Source of the DNA: Vreelandella zhanjiangensis DSM 21076
GTDB taxonomy: Bacteria > Pseudomonadota > Gammaproteobacteria > Pseudomonadales > Halomonadaceae
DNA: 64,000 nt
Direction: 5' to 3'
Assembly (NCBI RefSeq): GCF_000377665.1
Contig: NZ_KB898648.1
Location: 310,001 to 374,000 of the forward strand
The stretch's first letter is position 1, and the number at the start of each line of letters is the position of its first letter. The notes below the pieces were generated by a model that saw only the letters and a program-made list of their open reading frames with translations, made no database searches and was not told the origin of the DNA. This document shows positions 33,576 to 41,831 of this stretch, piece after piece. The position numbers and the translations under genes are program-made.

Positions 33576-34581
33576 AGCGCGCCCGATAGGCGGTAGGCGT
33601 CAGCGCGTAACGTCGAGAAAATACCTTGCGCATCTGTTCGTCGGAGCTAAATCCAGCGCGCCAGGCAATGCTTTTCATGGGTAGCTCCGTGTCGAGCAGC
33701 AGCGACTTGGCGCGTTCACAGCGGGCGTTTTCAAGCCAGGCCGATGGTGTCATGCCAAGCTCGTCAAGAAACGTGCGGCTGAAATGGCGGGGGCTCATAC
33801 CCGCCTTGGCGGCCATATCCGCCAGTTTTAAAGGCTTATCAAGATGAGTGATAAGCCAGCTCTGTAACTCGCGCATACTGGGCGAACCCGTCATCTGGCT
33901 GGTGAGTGCGGCGCTAAATTGCGACTGGCCACCCGGGCGCTTGAGATAAACCACCAGATCGCGCGCTACTCCCAGCGCCAGATCGCGTCCAAAATCCTGC
34001 TCGACAAATGCCAGTGTCAGATCAATTGCCGCCGTCACCCCGGCGGAAGTCCAGAAACGACCGTCCTGCACAAAAATCGCATCGGCATCTACCTGTAACG
34101 TGGGAAAACGCTGCTGTAGAAGGGCCGCGTAGTGCCAGTGCGTTGCCGCGCAACGCTGGTCAAGAAGGCCTGCTTCAGCGAGAAAAAATGACCCGGTACA
34201 TAGCGCGGCGAAGCGCTGAACATCATCTGCCCGACGGCGACACCAATCGATAAGTGCGGGTTGGCTGGTGAGCGCTTTTTCGATATCGGCAGCGCCTGCC
34301 ACCATTACGGTTGAAAGCGGGCCATTTTCAGGCAGCCCGCTCTGTGCTTGAAGTGGCGCCATCGTCTCCGACGCAATCACTCCAGGCTGTGGAGCGGCCA
34401 GCGTCACCTTGTAACGTCGCGGATCGCCTCGCTCGGCCAAGCGTTTGTTGGCGTAGGTGAATACGCTGAGCGGTCCGATGGCCTCCATGATTTTAAACCC
34501 CGGATAAATGATTAGATGTACACGATCGCTGTTTTCGGCTGCTGTGATCCCTGGGATGTTATTGGCTTCGTCATTTTTCAT
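33541..34581 (-). CDS. GlxA family transcriptional regulator (DJ-1/PfpI plus AraC)
   Basis: 346 aa. N-terminal DJ-1-like domain (VHLIIYPGFKIMEAIGPLSVF, ALCTGSFFLAEAGLLD, CAATHWHYA) and C-terminal AraC unit (MSPRHFSRTFLDELGMTPSAWL, AGFSSDEQMRKVFSRRYALTPTAYRARF). Paralogous in layout to the 19399 gene. Divergent from the class III alcohol dehydrogenase, which it may control. Its 3' end overlaps the folE2 remnant. Confidence 0.87.
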   Translation of the reverse strand: MKNDEANNIPGITAAENSDRVHLIIYPGFKIMEAIGPLSVFTYANKRLAERGDPRRYKVTLAAPQPGVIASETMAPLQAQSGLPENGPLSTVMVAGAADIEKALTSQPALIDWCRRRADDVQRFAALCTGSFFLAEAGLLDQRCAATHWHYAALLQQRFPTLQVDADAIFVQDGRFWTSAGVTAAIDLTLAFVEQDFGRDLALGVARDLVVYLKRPGGQSQFSAALTSQMTGSPSMRELQSWLITHLDKPLKLADMAAKAGMSPRHFSRTFLDELGMTPSAWLENARCERAKSLLLDTELPMKSIAWRAGFSSDEQMRKVFSRRYALTPTAYRARFKTARTPLSTH

Positions 34582-34661
34582 AGATATTACTCTTTCGAGG
34601 CCTGATTGCCGTGAACTCTGTCTTGATTTGACCGGAGTACTCGCTGGGGTAATTTAACAAA

Positions 34662-34673
34662 ACGTTATAACGT
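34662..34673. promoter_or_regulatory. 12-bp palindrome ACGTTATAACGT upstream of the alcohol dehydrogenase
   Basis: A perfect palindrome, 30 bp before the chosen ATG, sharing GTTATAACGTA with the Zur-like box at 31844. It could serve Zur or the divergent GlxA-type regulator. Confidence 0.5.
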
Positions 34674-34703
34674 ATCATTTTAGCTCAAATGAAAGGAGAG
34701 AAA

Positions 34704-35867
34704 ATGAAAACGCGCGCCGCAATTGCATGGGAGCCGAACCGCCCATTGGAAATTGAAGAAATCGACCTGGAAGGTCCCAAAGACGGTGAAGTGCTGGTCC
34801 GCATTGTTACCACCAGCCTCTGCCATACGGATATGTTCACGCTTTCGGGTCGCGACCCTGAAGGGCTATTCCCTGCCGTGCTCGGTCACGAAGGCGTAGG
34901 GGTCGTCGAGGAAGTAGGCCGTGGTGTCACCTCGGTCAAGCCTGGGGATCATGTGATTCCTCTCTACACGCCCGAAGACCCCAACTGCCCCTATATCAAG
35001 TCGGGTAAAACCAATCTTTGCCAGACGATTCGCGAGACGCAAGGGCGCGGTGTGATGCCCGACGGCACCTCGCGGTTCTCTTACAAAGGGAAGATGATCC
35101 ATCACTATATGGGGACCAGCACTTTCAGCGAATACACGGTACTGCCTGAAATTGCGGTCGCAAAAATTGCTAAAGAGGCACCACTTGCCAAGGCAAGTGT
35201 CATGGGCTGTGCGGTGCCGACCGGGATGGGGGCGGTGCGTAATACTGCCAAGGTCACACCTGGCGCGACCGTCGTGGTTTTTGGTTTGGGCGCGGTGGGC
35301 ATGGCGGTAATTCAAGGCGCCAAAATGGTTGGCGCTGGGCGTATTATCGGTATCGATACCAACCCCAACAAGTTCCCGCTGGCACGGGACATGGGCGTAA
35401 CGGAGTGCGTTAATCCCACCGACTTCAGGCAGCCCATCCAGGAAGTAATCATCGAAATGACCAACGGTGGCGCAGATTACTCTTTTGAATGCATTGGCAA
35501 TGTTAACGTGATGCGCGCAGCCTTGGAGTGCTGTCACAAAGGATGGGGCGAGTGTACGGTGATCGGCGTGGCGGGTGCGGGAGAAGAAATTTCTACGCGG
35601 CCTTTCCAGCTTGTGACTGGGCGTGTATGGCGCGGTTCGGCATTTGGCGGTGTGCTAGGGCGCAGCCAGCTGCCGGGGATGGTAGATGAATGGTTACGCG
35701 GCGACTTCGACGTCGACCCCTACATTACCCACAATATGACGCACGATCAGATCAACACCGCCTTCGACTTGCTGCACGCGGGCAAATCGATCCGTTCGGT
35801 CATCCATTTCCAGCCCAAGGAGACAATGCAACTGGAAGGATTGGCAGGTAAGATCGTTTCAAGCTGA
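34704..35867 (+). CDS. Class III-like alcohol dehydrogenase (S-(hydroxymethyl)glutathione dehydrogenase family) with altered structural zinc site
   Basis: 387 aa from ATG 34704, with AAAGGAG upstream; ATG 34689 lacks one. Catalytic zinc ligands are kept: Cys40 (SLCHTD), His62 (GHEG) and Cys169 (MGCAVPTG). The NAD fold shows [15 protein letters not shown]. The structural-zinc loop, normally C-x2-C-x2-C-x7-C, reads D92, Cys95, I98, Cys106, so two of four ligands are gone. Probable role is NAD-dependent formaldehyde detoxification via glutathione; the variant loop makes substrate assignment less sure. A hairpin follows the stop. Confidence 0.85.
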   Translation: MKTRAAIAWEPNRPLEIEEIDLEGPKDGEVLVRIVTTSLCHTDMFTLSGRDPEGLFPAVLGHEGVGVVEEVGRGVTSVKPGDHVIPLYTPEDPNCPYIKSGKTNLCQTIRETQGRGVMPDGTSRFSYKGKMIHHYMGTSTFSEYTVLPEIAVAKIAKEAPLAKASVMGCAVPTGMGAVRNTAKVTPGATVVVFGLGAVGMAVIQGAKMVGAGRIIGIDTNPNKFPLARDMGVTECVNPTDFRQPIQEVIIEMTNGGADYSFECIGNVNVMRAALECCHKGWGECTVIGVAGAGEEISTRPFQLVTGRVWRGSAFGGVLGRSQLPGMVDEWLRGDFDVDPYITHNMTHDQINTAFDLLHAGKSIRSVIHFQPKETMQLEGLAGKIVSS

Positions 35868-35886
35868 ATATGTACGCTTAGAAGGT

Positions 35887-35907
35887 GCGGGTTCTGATTG
35901 AACCCGC
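35887..35907. terminator. Hairpin after the alcohol dehydrogenase, possible bidirectional terminator
   Basis: GCGGGTTC-TGATT-GAACCCGC, 8-bp stem, 20 bp after the stop and between convergent genes. Only a weak T tract (CTCGTTT) follows on the plus strand. Confidence 0.55.
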
Positions 35908-35984
35908 CTCGTTTAACGATTAAAACCCGCTACCGGTTCCATCGTTGGACAGCTTTTGAATGGCTGGTTTACCACTGGCCAGGA

Positions 35985-37037
35985 TTAACGCTCAGGCAGG
36001 GGCAGCCAGTCGGCAAGTGCCACTTCGGCATGGGAGAACTGCGGCATGTTTTCGCTCAGCGTCTCCATGTTGGTGATGGCGTTATCGTTCAGGAAGTCTT
36101 GGGTAATTAGCGTGGGCGGCACGATAACCTGCTGGCCCGGCGCTTCACCGGCCATTAGTAGCGCTAGCGTACGTACCGAGACTTCACCGACCACCGTTGG
36201 GTTGGTGGCAACGGTTGCCGCCCAGGGCGAGCCGGGTTCACGCATGGCGGCAATGTCGGAGGTGGAGATATCGGCTGAATAAATAGCGATATCCTCACCC
36301 AGCCCCATTTCATCCACCGCTATTTTCACGCCTGCTGCAAACTCGTTGTAGGGCGCGAAGAAGATGTTAATCATCGGGTTGGCCTGAATTACCGCGCGGG
36401 CCTGATTGGCAACCGAGTTGGCGATCGGGTTGTCTAGAGTTCCGAATACGGCGGCTTCGGTCACACCGGGGTGGGCGTCTTTAAAGTCTTCCCAGGCGGC
36501 GTTACGCCGATCAAGCGGGGCGATACCCGGCACGTAGACATAGCCTGCGGTAAAGCGGTCGCCGTTATCTGCCAGCGCCTGCTCAAGGGCCAGCTCGCCC
36601 AGCAGGTAATCGGACTGTTCGACTTGCGGGATAGCGGGGTTATCCACTTCCACGTCGAACGCGACGACATCAATACCCGCCTCTACAGCGCGCTGTGCGG
36701 CGTCTTTCATGGACTCCGGCAGCCCGTGCTGAATGATGATGCCGTCCACGCCAAGTGCGATGGCCTGGTCCACCATATCTGCCTGAAGGGCCGCATCCTG
36801 GCGGCTATCCAGCACGCGCAGGTTCACGCCCAGCGCAGCGGCTTGCGCCTCTACACCCGACAGATAGGCCTGAAAGAAATCGCCCGTGGAGATATAGCGG
36901 ATAAGCGCGATGGTGACATCTTCCGGCGCATCGAAGGGTGCCGGGCGCTCCTCAGCCGTTGCCAGGCTCGTTCCCAGTAGCGCCATGGCGGCGGTAACAC
37001 TGACCGCAAAGTGTTTGAGCATACGGTGTTTAAGCAT
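35985..37037 (-). CDS. Periplasmic sugar-binding protein (RbsB-like) of an ABC importer
   Basis: 350 aa. Signal peptide ending near SLATAEE. Peripla_BP_4-type body: STGDFFQAYLSGVEAQAAALG, the ligand-site segment LGVDGIIIQHGLPESM, VVAFDVEVDNP and NIFFAPYNEFAAG. Last gene of a three-gene set with the ATPase first. Placement downstream of mtnBCD suggests methylthioribose as a candidate ligand, which is inference. Confidence 0.87.
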   Translation of the reverse strand: MLKHRMLKHFAVSVTAAMALLGTSLATAEERPAPFDAPEDVTIALIRYISTGDFFQAYLSGVEAQAAALGVNLRVLDSRQDAALQADMVDQAIALGVDGIIIQHGLPESMKDAAQRAVEAGIDVVAFDVEVDNPAIPQVEQSDYLLGELALEQALADNGDRFTAGYVYVPGIAPLDRRNAAWEDFKDAHPGVTEAAVFGTLDNPIANSVANQARAVIQANPMINIFFAPYNEFAAGVKIAVDEMGLGEDIAIYSADISTSDIAAMREPGSPWAATVATNPTVVGEVSVRTLALLMAGEAPGQQVIVPPTLITQDFLNDNAITNMETLSENMPQFSHAEVALADWLPLPER

Positions 37038-37079
37038 AGCGGTGTCCCCGTTGTTAACATTTTTAGTATTGAAGCGTTA

Positions 37080-38168
37080 TTAGTGACGGCCTGATTGGCC
37101 ACGTCGTGAGGAGAGGTAAAAGGTGAACATGAGTGCCACCACCAATACCGCGCCTTTAACAAAATCCTGGGTGTAGTAGGGCGCATTCATCATCGTCATG
37201 CCTTGCAGCAAAATCCCCACAAAAAGCGCGCCCATGGCGGTGCCAAATGCGTTGGGGCGCGCAGCACCCAGTACGGCAAAGCCAATTAGCGCGGCGGCCA
37301 CGCTATCCAGCAGCAGGTTATTGCCGCTGGCAATATCGCCCCGGCCTAAACGGGCTGCCAGCAAAATACCGCCAATCGAGGCGGTAACGCCAGAAATCAT
37401 ATACGCCGCGATCTTGTAGCGCTCCACAGGCGCCCCCACCAGAGCGGTCGCACGCTCATTGGAGCCAATCGCATACATCAGCCTGCCGTGACGGGTAAAG
37501 CCTAAAAACAGCCAGATAGCGACCGCAATCAGTACAAACACCACCACCGGCACCGGAATCAAGCGCTCCAGAATAAGGTCAAAGCGGTGCCTTCCCAGCC
37601 ACAGAAACGCTGCCGAGAACGTGCCTTCCGCAGTGGAACCATCGGCCAGCGACATGCCGGTGGCGATAGAGTTTCCCTGGGTAGGAATGCGCTGAAGGCC
37701 AATCAGCAAAAACATCATGCCCAGTGTGGCCAGCAGGTCAGGAATGCGGAACTTGACGATCAGCAGGCCGTTAATAAGCCCGATAAACGCACCCATCAAC
37801 AGGCATACTGCCACGGCCACGTAGGCGGGCTGTTCAAGCACCACCATGCAGTACGCCGCCAGCATCAACGAGGTGGTGGCCACGGCACCAATGGATAGAT
37901 CAAACCCGCCTACCACCAACGTGGTGGTCACGCCCAGCGCCAGAATGCCGGTAATCGCGACAGATTGAAGCACAAATACCGCCGAACGCGGGTTCGCAAA
38001 GCCCGAGGCCGCCAGGCTGAAGTAAACCACCAGCGCCACCAGCAACAGCAAGAAACCGTAGCGAATGGCCAGCTCCAGGCAGCGGGCTTTCGCAGCGCTG
38101 GTGTCAGGCTTTCCCGGAGGCCTGGGCGACGAGGGCGTTGAGGTCGATATCTCGGTTGGATTGCTCAC
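37080..38168 (-). CDS. ABC sugar permease (RbsC-like)
   Basis: 362 aa if started at GTG 38168, which has AAGGAG nine bases upstream; starts at 38186 or 38216 are possible. About ten membrane helices, BPD_transp_2 family, with VTTTLVVGGFDLSIGAV and GAARPNAFGTAMGALFVG. The start lies inside the end of the ATPase gene (65-nt overlap), so the two are coupled. Confidence 0.87.
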   Translation of the reverse strand: MSNPTEISTSTPSSPRPPGKPDTSAAKARCLELAIRYGFLLLLVALVVYFSLAASGFANPRSAVFVLQSVAITGILALGVTTTLVVGGFDLSIGAVATTSLMLAAYCMVVLEQPAYVAVAVCLLMGAFIGLINGLLIVKFRIPDLLATLGMMFLLIGLQRIPTQGNSIATGMSLADGSTAEGTFSAAFLWLGRHRFDLILERLIPVPVVVFVLIAVAIWLFLGFTRHGRLMYAIGSNERATALVGAPVERYKIAAYMISGVTASIGGILLAARLGRGDIASGNNLLLDSVAAALIGFAVLGAARPNAFGTAMGALFVGILLQGMTMMNAPYYTQDFVKGAVLVVALMFTFYLSSRRGQSGRH

Positions 38169-39597
38169 CAGCAATGGCTCCTTCATGTAACACAATAATT
38201 CGGTCAGCGATTTCAATCGCCTCGTCTAGTTCAGAGACAAACACCAGCGTTGCGCGCCCTTTGGCGGTTGCCCGGATATGACGGCCTATATCCTGCCGTG
38301 CCCCGATGTCCACGCCTTGAAAGGGTTCATCCAGCAGTAACACGCGGCTGGGCGACTGAAGCCAGCGCCCGATCATGACCTTTTGCTGGTTGCCCCCGGA
38401 AAGCGTGCCAATCGAATCCGCGTGGGATTGGCAGACGATCCCCAGCTGGGCAATCATCTGCTCGGTACTGGCGCGCTGCTGACGGGCGCTCAAAAAAGCC
38501 CCGCGGGTAAAGGCTTTTAAAAACGGCAGCGTCATATTATCGGCGATATTAAAATCCCCGATCACGCCGTTGGTCGCCCTGTCTTTTACCGACATGAACA
38601 CACCCCGGGCAAGCGCTTCACGTACATTTCCGGGCGCATAGGGCTGACCATCGACCTGCATGGTGCCGCTGCTTAAAGGACGCAACCCAAACAGGGTCTC
38701 GACAAGCGCCGACATTCCGCTGCCCAGCAGGCCGGTAAACGCGACAACTTCGCCATCACCCACGCTCAAACTGACCGGCGCCGCTCCTTTAGCCAGTTCG
38801 ACATTGTGCAGCGTCAGGATAGGCGCGCCCGGTGTTGCCGGTTCGATATCCGCATTATTGATCGCCTGGCCCAACATGGCATGCACAGCGGCAGTGAGAT
38901 CCAGCGGCGCTTGATCGAATACCCCGGAGATCTGGCCATCCCGCAAGCAGATGATGCGATCCGCCAAGCGTCTGATATCCGACATGCGGTGGGAAATATA
39001 CACAATCGCCACGCCCTGGGCGCGCAAGCGATCGATCACCGTAAACAAGCGCTCGGCTTCAGTGGCGGAGAGCGATGAGGTCGGTTCATCCAGAATCAGA
39101 AGCCTGGGAGCGTGGGCCATGGCGCGGGCGATGCTGATCATCTGCCGGTCGGCCACCGAAAGGTCGGCAACGCGGGCATTCAGGTCGATATCCAGGCCCA
39201 TGGCATCAGCAACTTCGCTTGCCTGCTGACGGAGCTTTTTAGCGCTGACCCATAAGCCGTGCGCACCGGAGGTTAGTCTATCCAGCATCAGGTTGTTGGC
39301 TACATCCAGGTCGGGGATAACGCCGTCATCAATGGATTGATGTACGGTCACCACGCCTTGGTGGATCGCCTCGCGTGCATCGCGCGGACTATAAGGTTTG
39401 CCAGCAAGCTGCATCTGGCCGTGGTCGGCCGCGTGATAGCCGCTGAGCACCTTGACCAGGGTTGACTTGCCAGCCCCGTTGGCGCCCATCAATACGACGA
39501 CTTCGCCAGCATTGATACGCATATCAATGCCACGCAAGACCTGATTGTTCCCAAAGGATTTATGAATCCCTTGGATATCAAGCACGCTCGCTTGCAA
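38104..39597 (-). CDS. ABC sugar ATPase with two nucleotide-binding domains (RbsA-like)
   Basis: 497 aa, start codon TTG 39597 with AAGGAG seven bases upstream. First domain: GANGAGKSTL, LSVADRQMISIARA, LLILDEPTSSLS. Second domain: GLLGSGMSALVE (a degenerate Walker A), LSGGNQQKVMIGRWL, VLLLDEPFQGVD. The pattern of one sound and one altered Walker A is normal for RbsA/MglA. First gene of the transporter set, about 170 bp downstream of mtnD and beyond its terminator. Confidence 0.9.
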   Translation of the reverse strand: MQASVLDIQGIHKSFGNNQVLRGIDMRINAGEVVVLMGANGAGKSTLVKVLSGYHAADHGQMQLAGKPYSPRDAREAIHQGVVTVHQSIDDGVIPDLDVANNLMLDRLTSGAHGLWVSAKKLRQQASEVADAMGLDIDLNARVADLSVADRQMISIARAMAHAPRLLILDEPTSSLSATEAERLFTVIDRLRAQGVAIVYISHRMSDIRRLADRIICLRDGQISGVFDQAPLDLTAAVHAMLGQAINNADIEPATPGAPILTLHNVELAKGAAPVSLSVGDGEVVAFTGLLGSGMSALVETLFGLRPLSSGTMQVDGQPYAPGNVREALARGVFMSVKDRATNGVIGDFNIADNMTLPFLKAFTRGAFLSARQQRASTEQMIAQLGIVCQSHADSIGTLSGGNQQKVMIGRWLQSPSRVLLLDEPFQGVDIGARQDIGRHIRATAKGRATLVFVSELDEAIEIADRIIVLHEGAIAGEQSNRDIDLNALVAQASGKA

Positions 39598-39719
39598 GAC
39601 GTTTCTCCTTGGTAGGCATACGCTGTGAAGGGCGCAAGATCATCGGTAAAGGGGGGTGGAAAGTCAATCGCCGTGGCAGGCCATATGCGCGCATAAAAAT
39701 CGCAAGGGGCAGCGCAAAA

Positions 39720-39750
39720 AAAGGACGCGGGAATTGAACCCGCGTCCTTT
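39720..39750 (-). terminator. Rho-independent terminator of mtnD
   Basis: A 12-bp perfect stem (AAAGGACGCGGG with CCCGCGTCCTTT) and a 7-nt loop, followed on the minus strand by a run of seven or more U. It separates the mtnBCD transcript from the RbsABC-like genes. Confidence 0.85.
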
Positions 39751-39766
39751 TAGTCACTGCCGATAT

Positions 39767-40315
39767 TTAAAGCTGATCAATCCGATCAAATTTGCCGGCG
39801 ATATCGCTCTCTGTCCAGTGGGGCACCCAGCCTTCCACGTTGTCGAAGAAACGCAGCGCGGTAAATTCAGGCGCGGGGCCCATATCGAACCAGTGGGGCG
39901 TATTGGCGGGCACGCTGATCAGGTCGTTGCGGGTGCACAGCACCTGATACACCTTGTCGTCGATATGCAGGCAGAAAAGCCCCTGGCCTTTCACGAAAAA
40001 GCGCACCTCGTCTTCGTGATGACGGTGCTCGTTGAGGAATTTCTGGCGCATGGCGTCCTTTTCAGGATGCGTGGGCACCATGTGCAGCACATCAACCGTC
40101 TGGTAGCCGCCCTGGGTTTTCAAGCGCTCGATATCATCCTGATAGAGCGCCAGAATATCGTCCTGGGTGGCGTCGTCGGCGATCTCGCCCGGCGTTGCCC
40201 AGCGCTCGAACAGCACCCCCACACGGTTGAGCTCAGTCTTGATCTGCTCACCGTCGGTAATATCGACCAGCGCGTTGTTCGGATCTTGATCGGCAAATAC
40301 TTTGAGTTGTGACAT
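39767..40315 (-). CDS. mtnD: Acireductone dioxygenase MtnD
   Basis: 182-aa cupin of the ARD family. Metal-binding segment NEHRHHEDEVRFFVKGQGLF and the later His in NTPHWFDMGP. With Fe it makes 2-keto-4-methylthiobutyrate and formate from acireductone. Third gene of mtnBCD, 40 nt after mtnC. Confidence 0.95.
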   Translation of the reverse strand: MSQLKVFADQDPNNALVDITDGEQIKTELNRVGVLFERWATPGEIADDATQDDILALYQDDIERLKTQGGYQTVDVLHMVPTHPEKDAMRQKFLNEHRHHEDEVRFFVKGQGLFCLHIDDKVYQVLCTRNDLISVPANTPHWFDMGPAPEFTALRFFDNVEGWVPHWTESDIAGKFDRIDQL

Positions 40316-40355
40316 TAAGGCGCTCTCCGCTAGCTAATACTTGAACTGTTAAAGG

Positions 40356-41066
40356 CTAATTCGTCAGATTGATCTCATCGAAGCTTGTTACGCAAGCGTG
40401 CTGTGTTCCTGCTTGGGTGCCTTCGCGCACCAGTTGTAGCGTCTGCATGCCCGCCTGCTTGGCGGCATCCAGCTCTTCCACGACATCGGATAGAAACAGG
40501 ATTTCGTCGGCGGGAAGCTGCAGCTTGCTGACAATATGCTGATAGGCACTGGCTTCGCGCTTATGGCCGATATGGGTATCGAAGTAACCGCTGAACAGCG
40601 GGGTCAAATCGCCCTCTGTGCTGTAGCCAAACAGCAGCTTTTGCGCCTGCACGGAGCCTGACGAGTAGACGTAAAGCTGCTTACCGGCCTCAGCCCACTG
40701 GCGAAGGCGTGGGGCGACATCGCTATACAGATGCCCTTTAAAGGCACCGCGCTGGTAGCCATCGGCCCACATCATGCCCTGAAGCGCTTTCAGCGGCGTG
40801 ACTTTCTGGTCAGTCTCGATCCAGTGAAGCAGGGTTTCGACGACTTTATCCAGCGAGGCGTCCGGTTCCTTTAGCTCACCGCGCACCGCGTCTATCTGCT
40901 CAGCAACGTCCGGCTGGGCGGAGTGGGTGTTCACATACTCGGGCAACTGATCATGAGCGTAGGGGAACAGCACCTTATGCACAAAGCTGATATCGGTGGT
41001 GGTACCTTCGATATCGGTGACCACGGCGCGGATGTTTAGGTTATCAAGACCTGGGTTATTGATCAT
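40356..41066 (-). CDS. mtnC: Acireductone synthase (enolase-phosphatase) MtnC
   Basis: 236 aa from ATG 41066, which overlaps the mtnB stop (ATGA); a GTG at 41075 is an alternative. HAD-family enolase-phosphatase with TDIEGTTTDISFV (nucleophile Asp), YVYSSGSVQAQKLLFGYS, HIGHKREASAY and LFLSDVVEELDAA. Converts 2,3-diketo-5-methylthiopentyl-1-P to acireductone. Confidence 0.95.
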   Translation of the reverse strand: MINNPGLDNLNIRAVVTDIEGTTTDISFVHKVLFPYAHDQLPEYVNTHSAQPDVAEQIDAVRGELKEPDASLDKVVETLLHWIETDQKVTPLKALQGMMWADGYQRGAFKGHLYSDVAPRLRQWAEAGKQLYVYSSGSVQAQKLLFGYSTEGDLTPLFSGYFDTHIGHKREASAYQHIVSKLQLPADEILFLSDVVEELDAAKQAGMQTLQLVREGTQAGTQHACVTSFDEINLTN

Positions 41067-41650
41067 TTGGACCACCGGCTCTCTTCAAGGACACAGGCAA
41101 GTAAAAACTCAATGGCTTCCAGGTGGCGACGGCAGGCGGCAATGGTCTCGCCGACGGCGTAGATACCGTGGCCTGCCACCAGAAAGCCCCAGGGCATCGG
41201 CCAGCCAGCACGTACGTGATCGGCCAGCTCGCTCATGTCCTGTGAGTTGGGCACGACCGGCAGGCAGATGGTGGCGTCATGCGTGCTATTACCCTGTAAC
41301 GCCTTTTGCATTTCAAAGCCGTTTAGCGCAATACCATCCGGGAAACGGCGCGAAAGTACGGTGCTGGCCACGGTGTGAGTATGCAACACGCAGCCAATCG
41401 TTGGGTCCAAGCGATAGAGCGCCGCGTGAAGATCGCTTTCCGCACTGGGTTTTCCGCTGCCTTCAAGCACGTGGCCTTCAAGGTCGCAAAGCAGTAAATC
41501 GCCGGCCTGAATACGGGTTTTATCGCGGCCGGAAGCGGTCACCAGGTAACCTTGCGGTGCGCGGGCAGAAAAGTTGCCGCCCGTGGCGGGCGTCCAGCCT
41601 TGCTGGGCCGCCCAGGCAATAGCCGCTAGCAGTTCGTCTTGTGAGGTCAT
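41063..41650 (-). CDS. mtnB: Methylthioribulose-1-phosphate dehydratase MtnB
   Basis: 195-aa class II aldolase fold. GNFSARAP, the zinc histidines in LHTHT and the third His in VAGHGIYAVG, SGKPSAESDLHAALYR. First gene of mtnBCD and divergent from mtnA. Confidence 0.94.
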   Translation of the reverse strand: MTSQDELLAAIAWAAQQGWTPATGGNFSARAPQGYLVTASGRDKTRIQAGDLLLCDLEGHVLEGSGKPSAESDLHAALYRLDPTIGCVLHTHTVASTVLSRRFPDGIALNGFEMQKALQGNSTHDATICLPVVPNSQDMSELADHVRAGWPMPWGFLVAGHGIYAVGETIAACRRHLEAIEFLLACVLEESRWSK

Positions 41651-41731
41651 CGTAGGATCAGCATCGCGTCGCTTTCAAAGGCCTTCATTCTATATGATAT
41701 GCTCCGCGGCTGATAAGCCACGCGACGTATT

Positions 41732-41813
41732 CGTGCGTTCCATAAGTGCATTGCATCCGTGCTTTCCATACGTGCTTTCCAATTAAGTACTTTCTCATCC
41801 GTTCTTTATCTCA
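41732..41813. repeat. 13-15-nt degenerate tandem repeat upstream of mtnA
   Basis: Six head-to-tail units: CGTGCGTTCCATA, AGTGCATTGCATC, CGTGCTTTCCATA, CGTGCTTTCCAATTA, AGTACTTTCTCATC and CGTTCTTTATCTCA. They end seven bases before the mtnA ribosome site (AAGGAG). Confidence 0.7.
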
Positions 41814-41831
41814 GTACTCAAGGAGTCCCTG

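Noticed and set aside
39720-39750. tRNA gene or tRNA remnant on the minus strand
   Set aside because: Only a T-arm-like stem-loop is present; no anticodon or D arm lies upstream and a U-run follows, so a terminator explains it.
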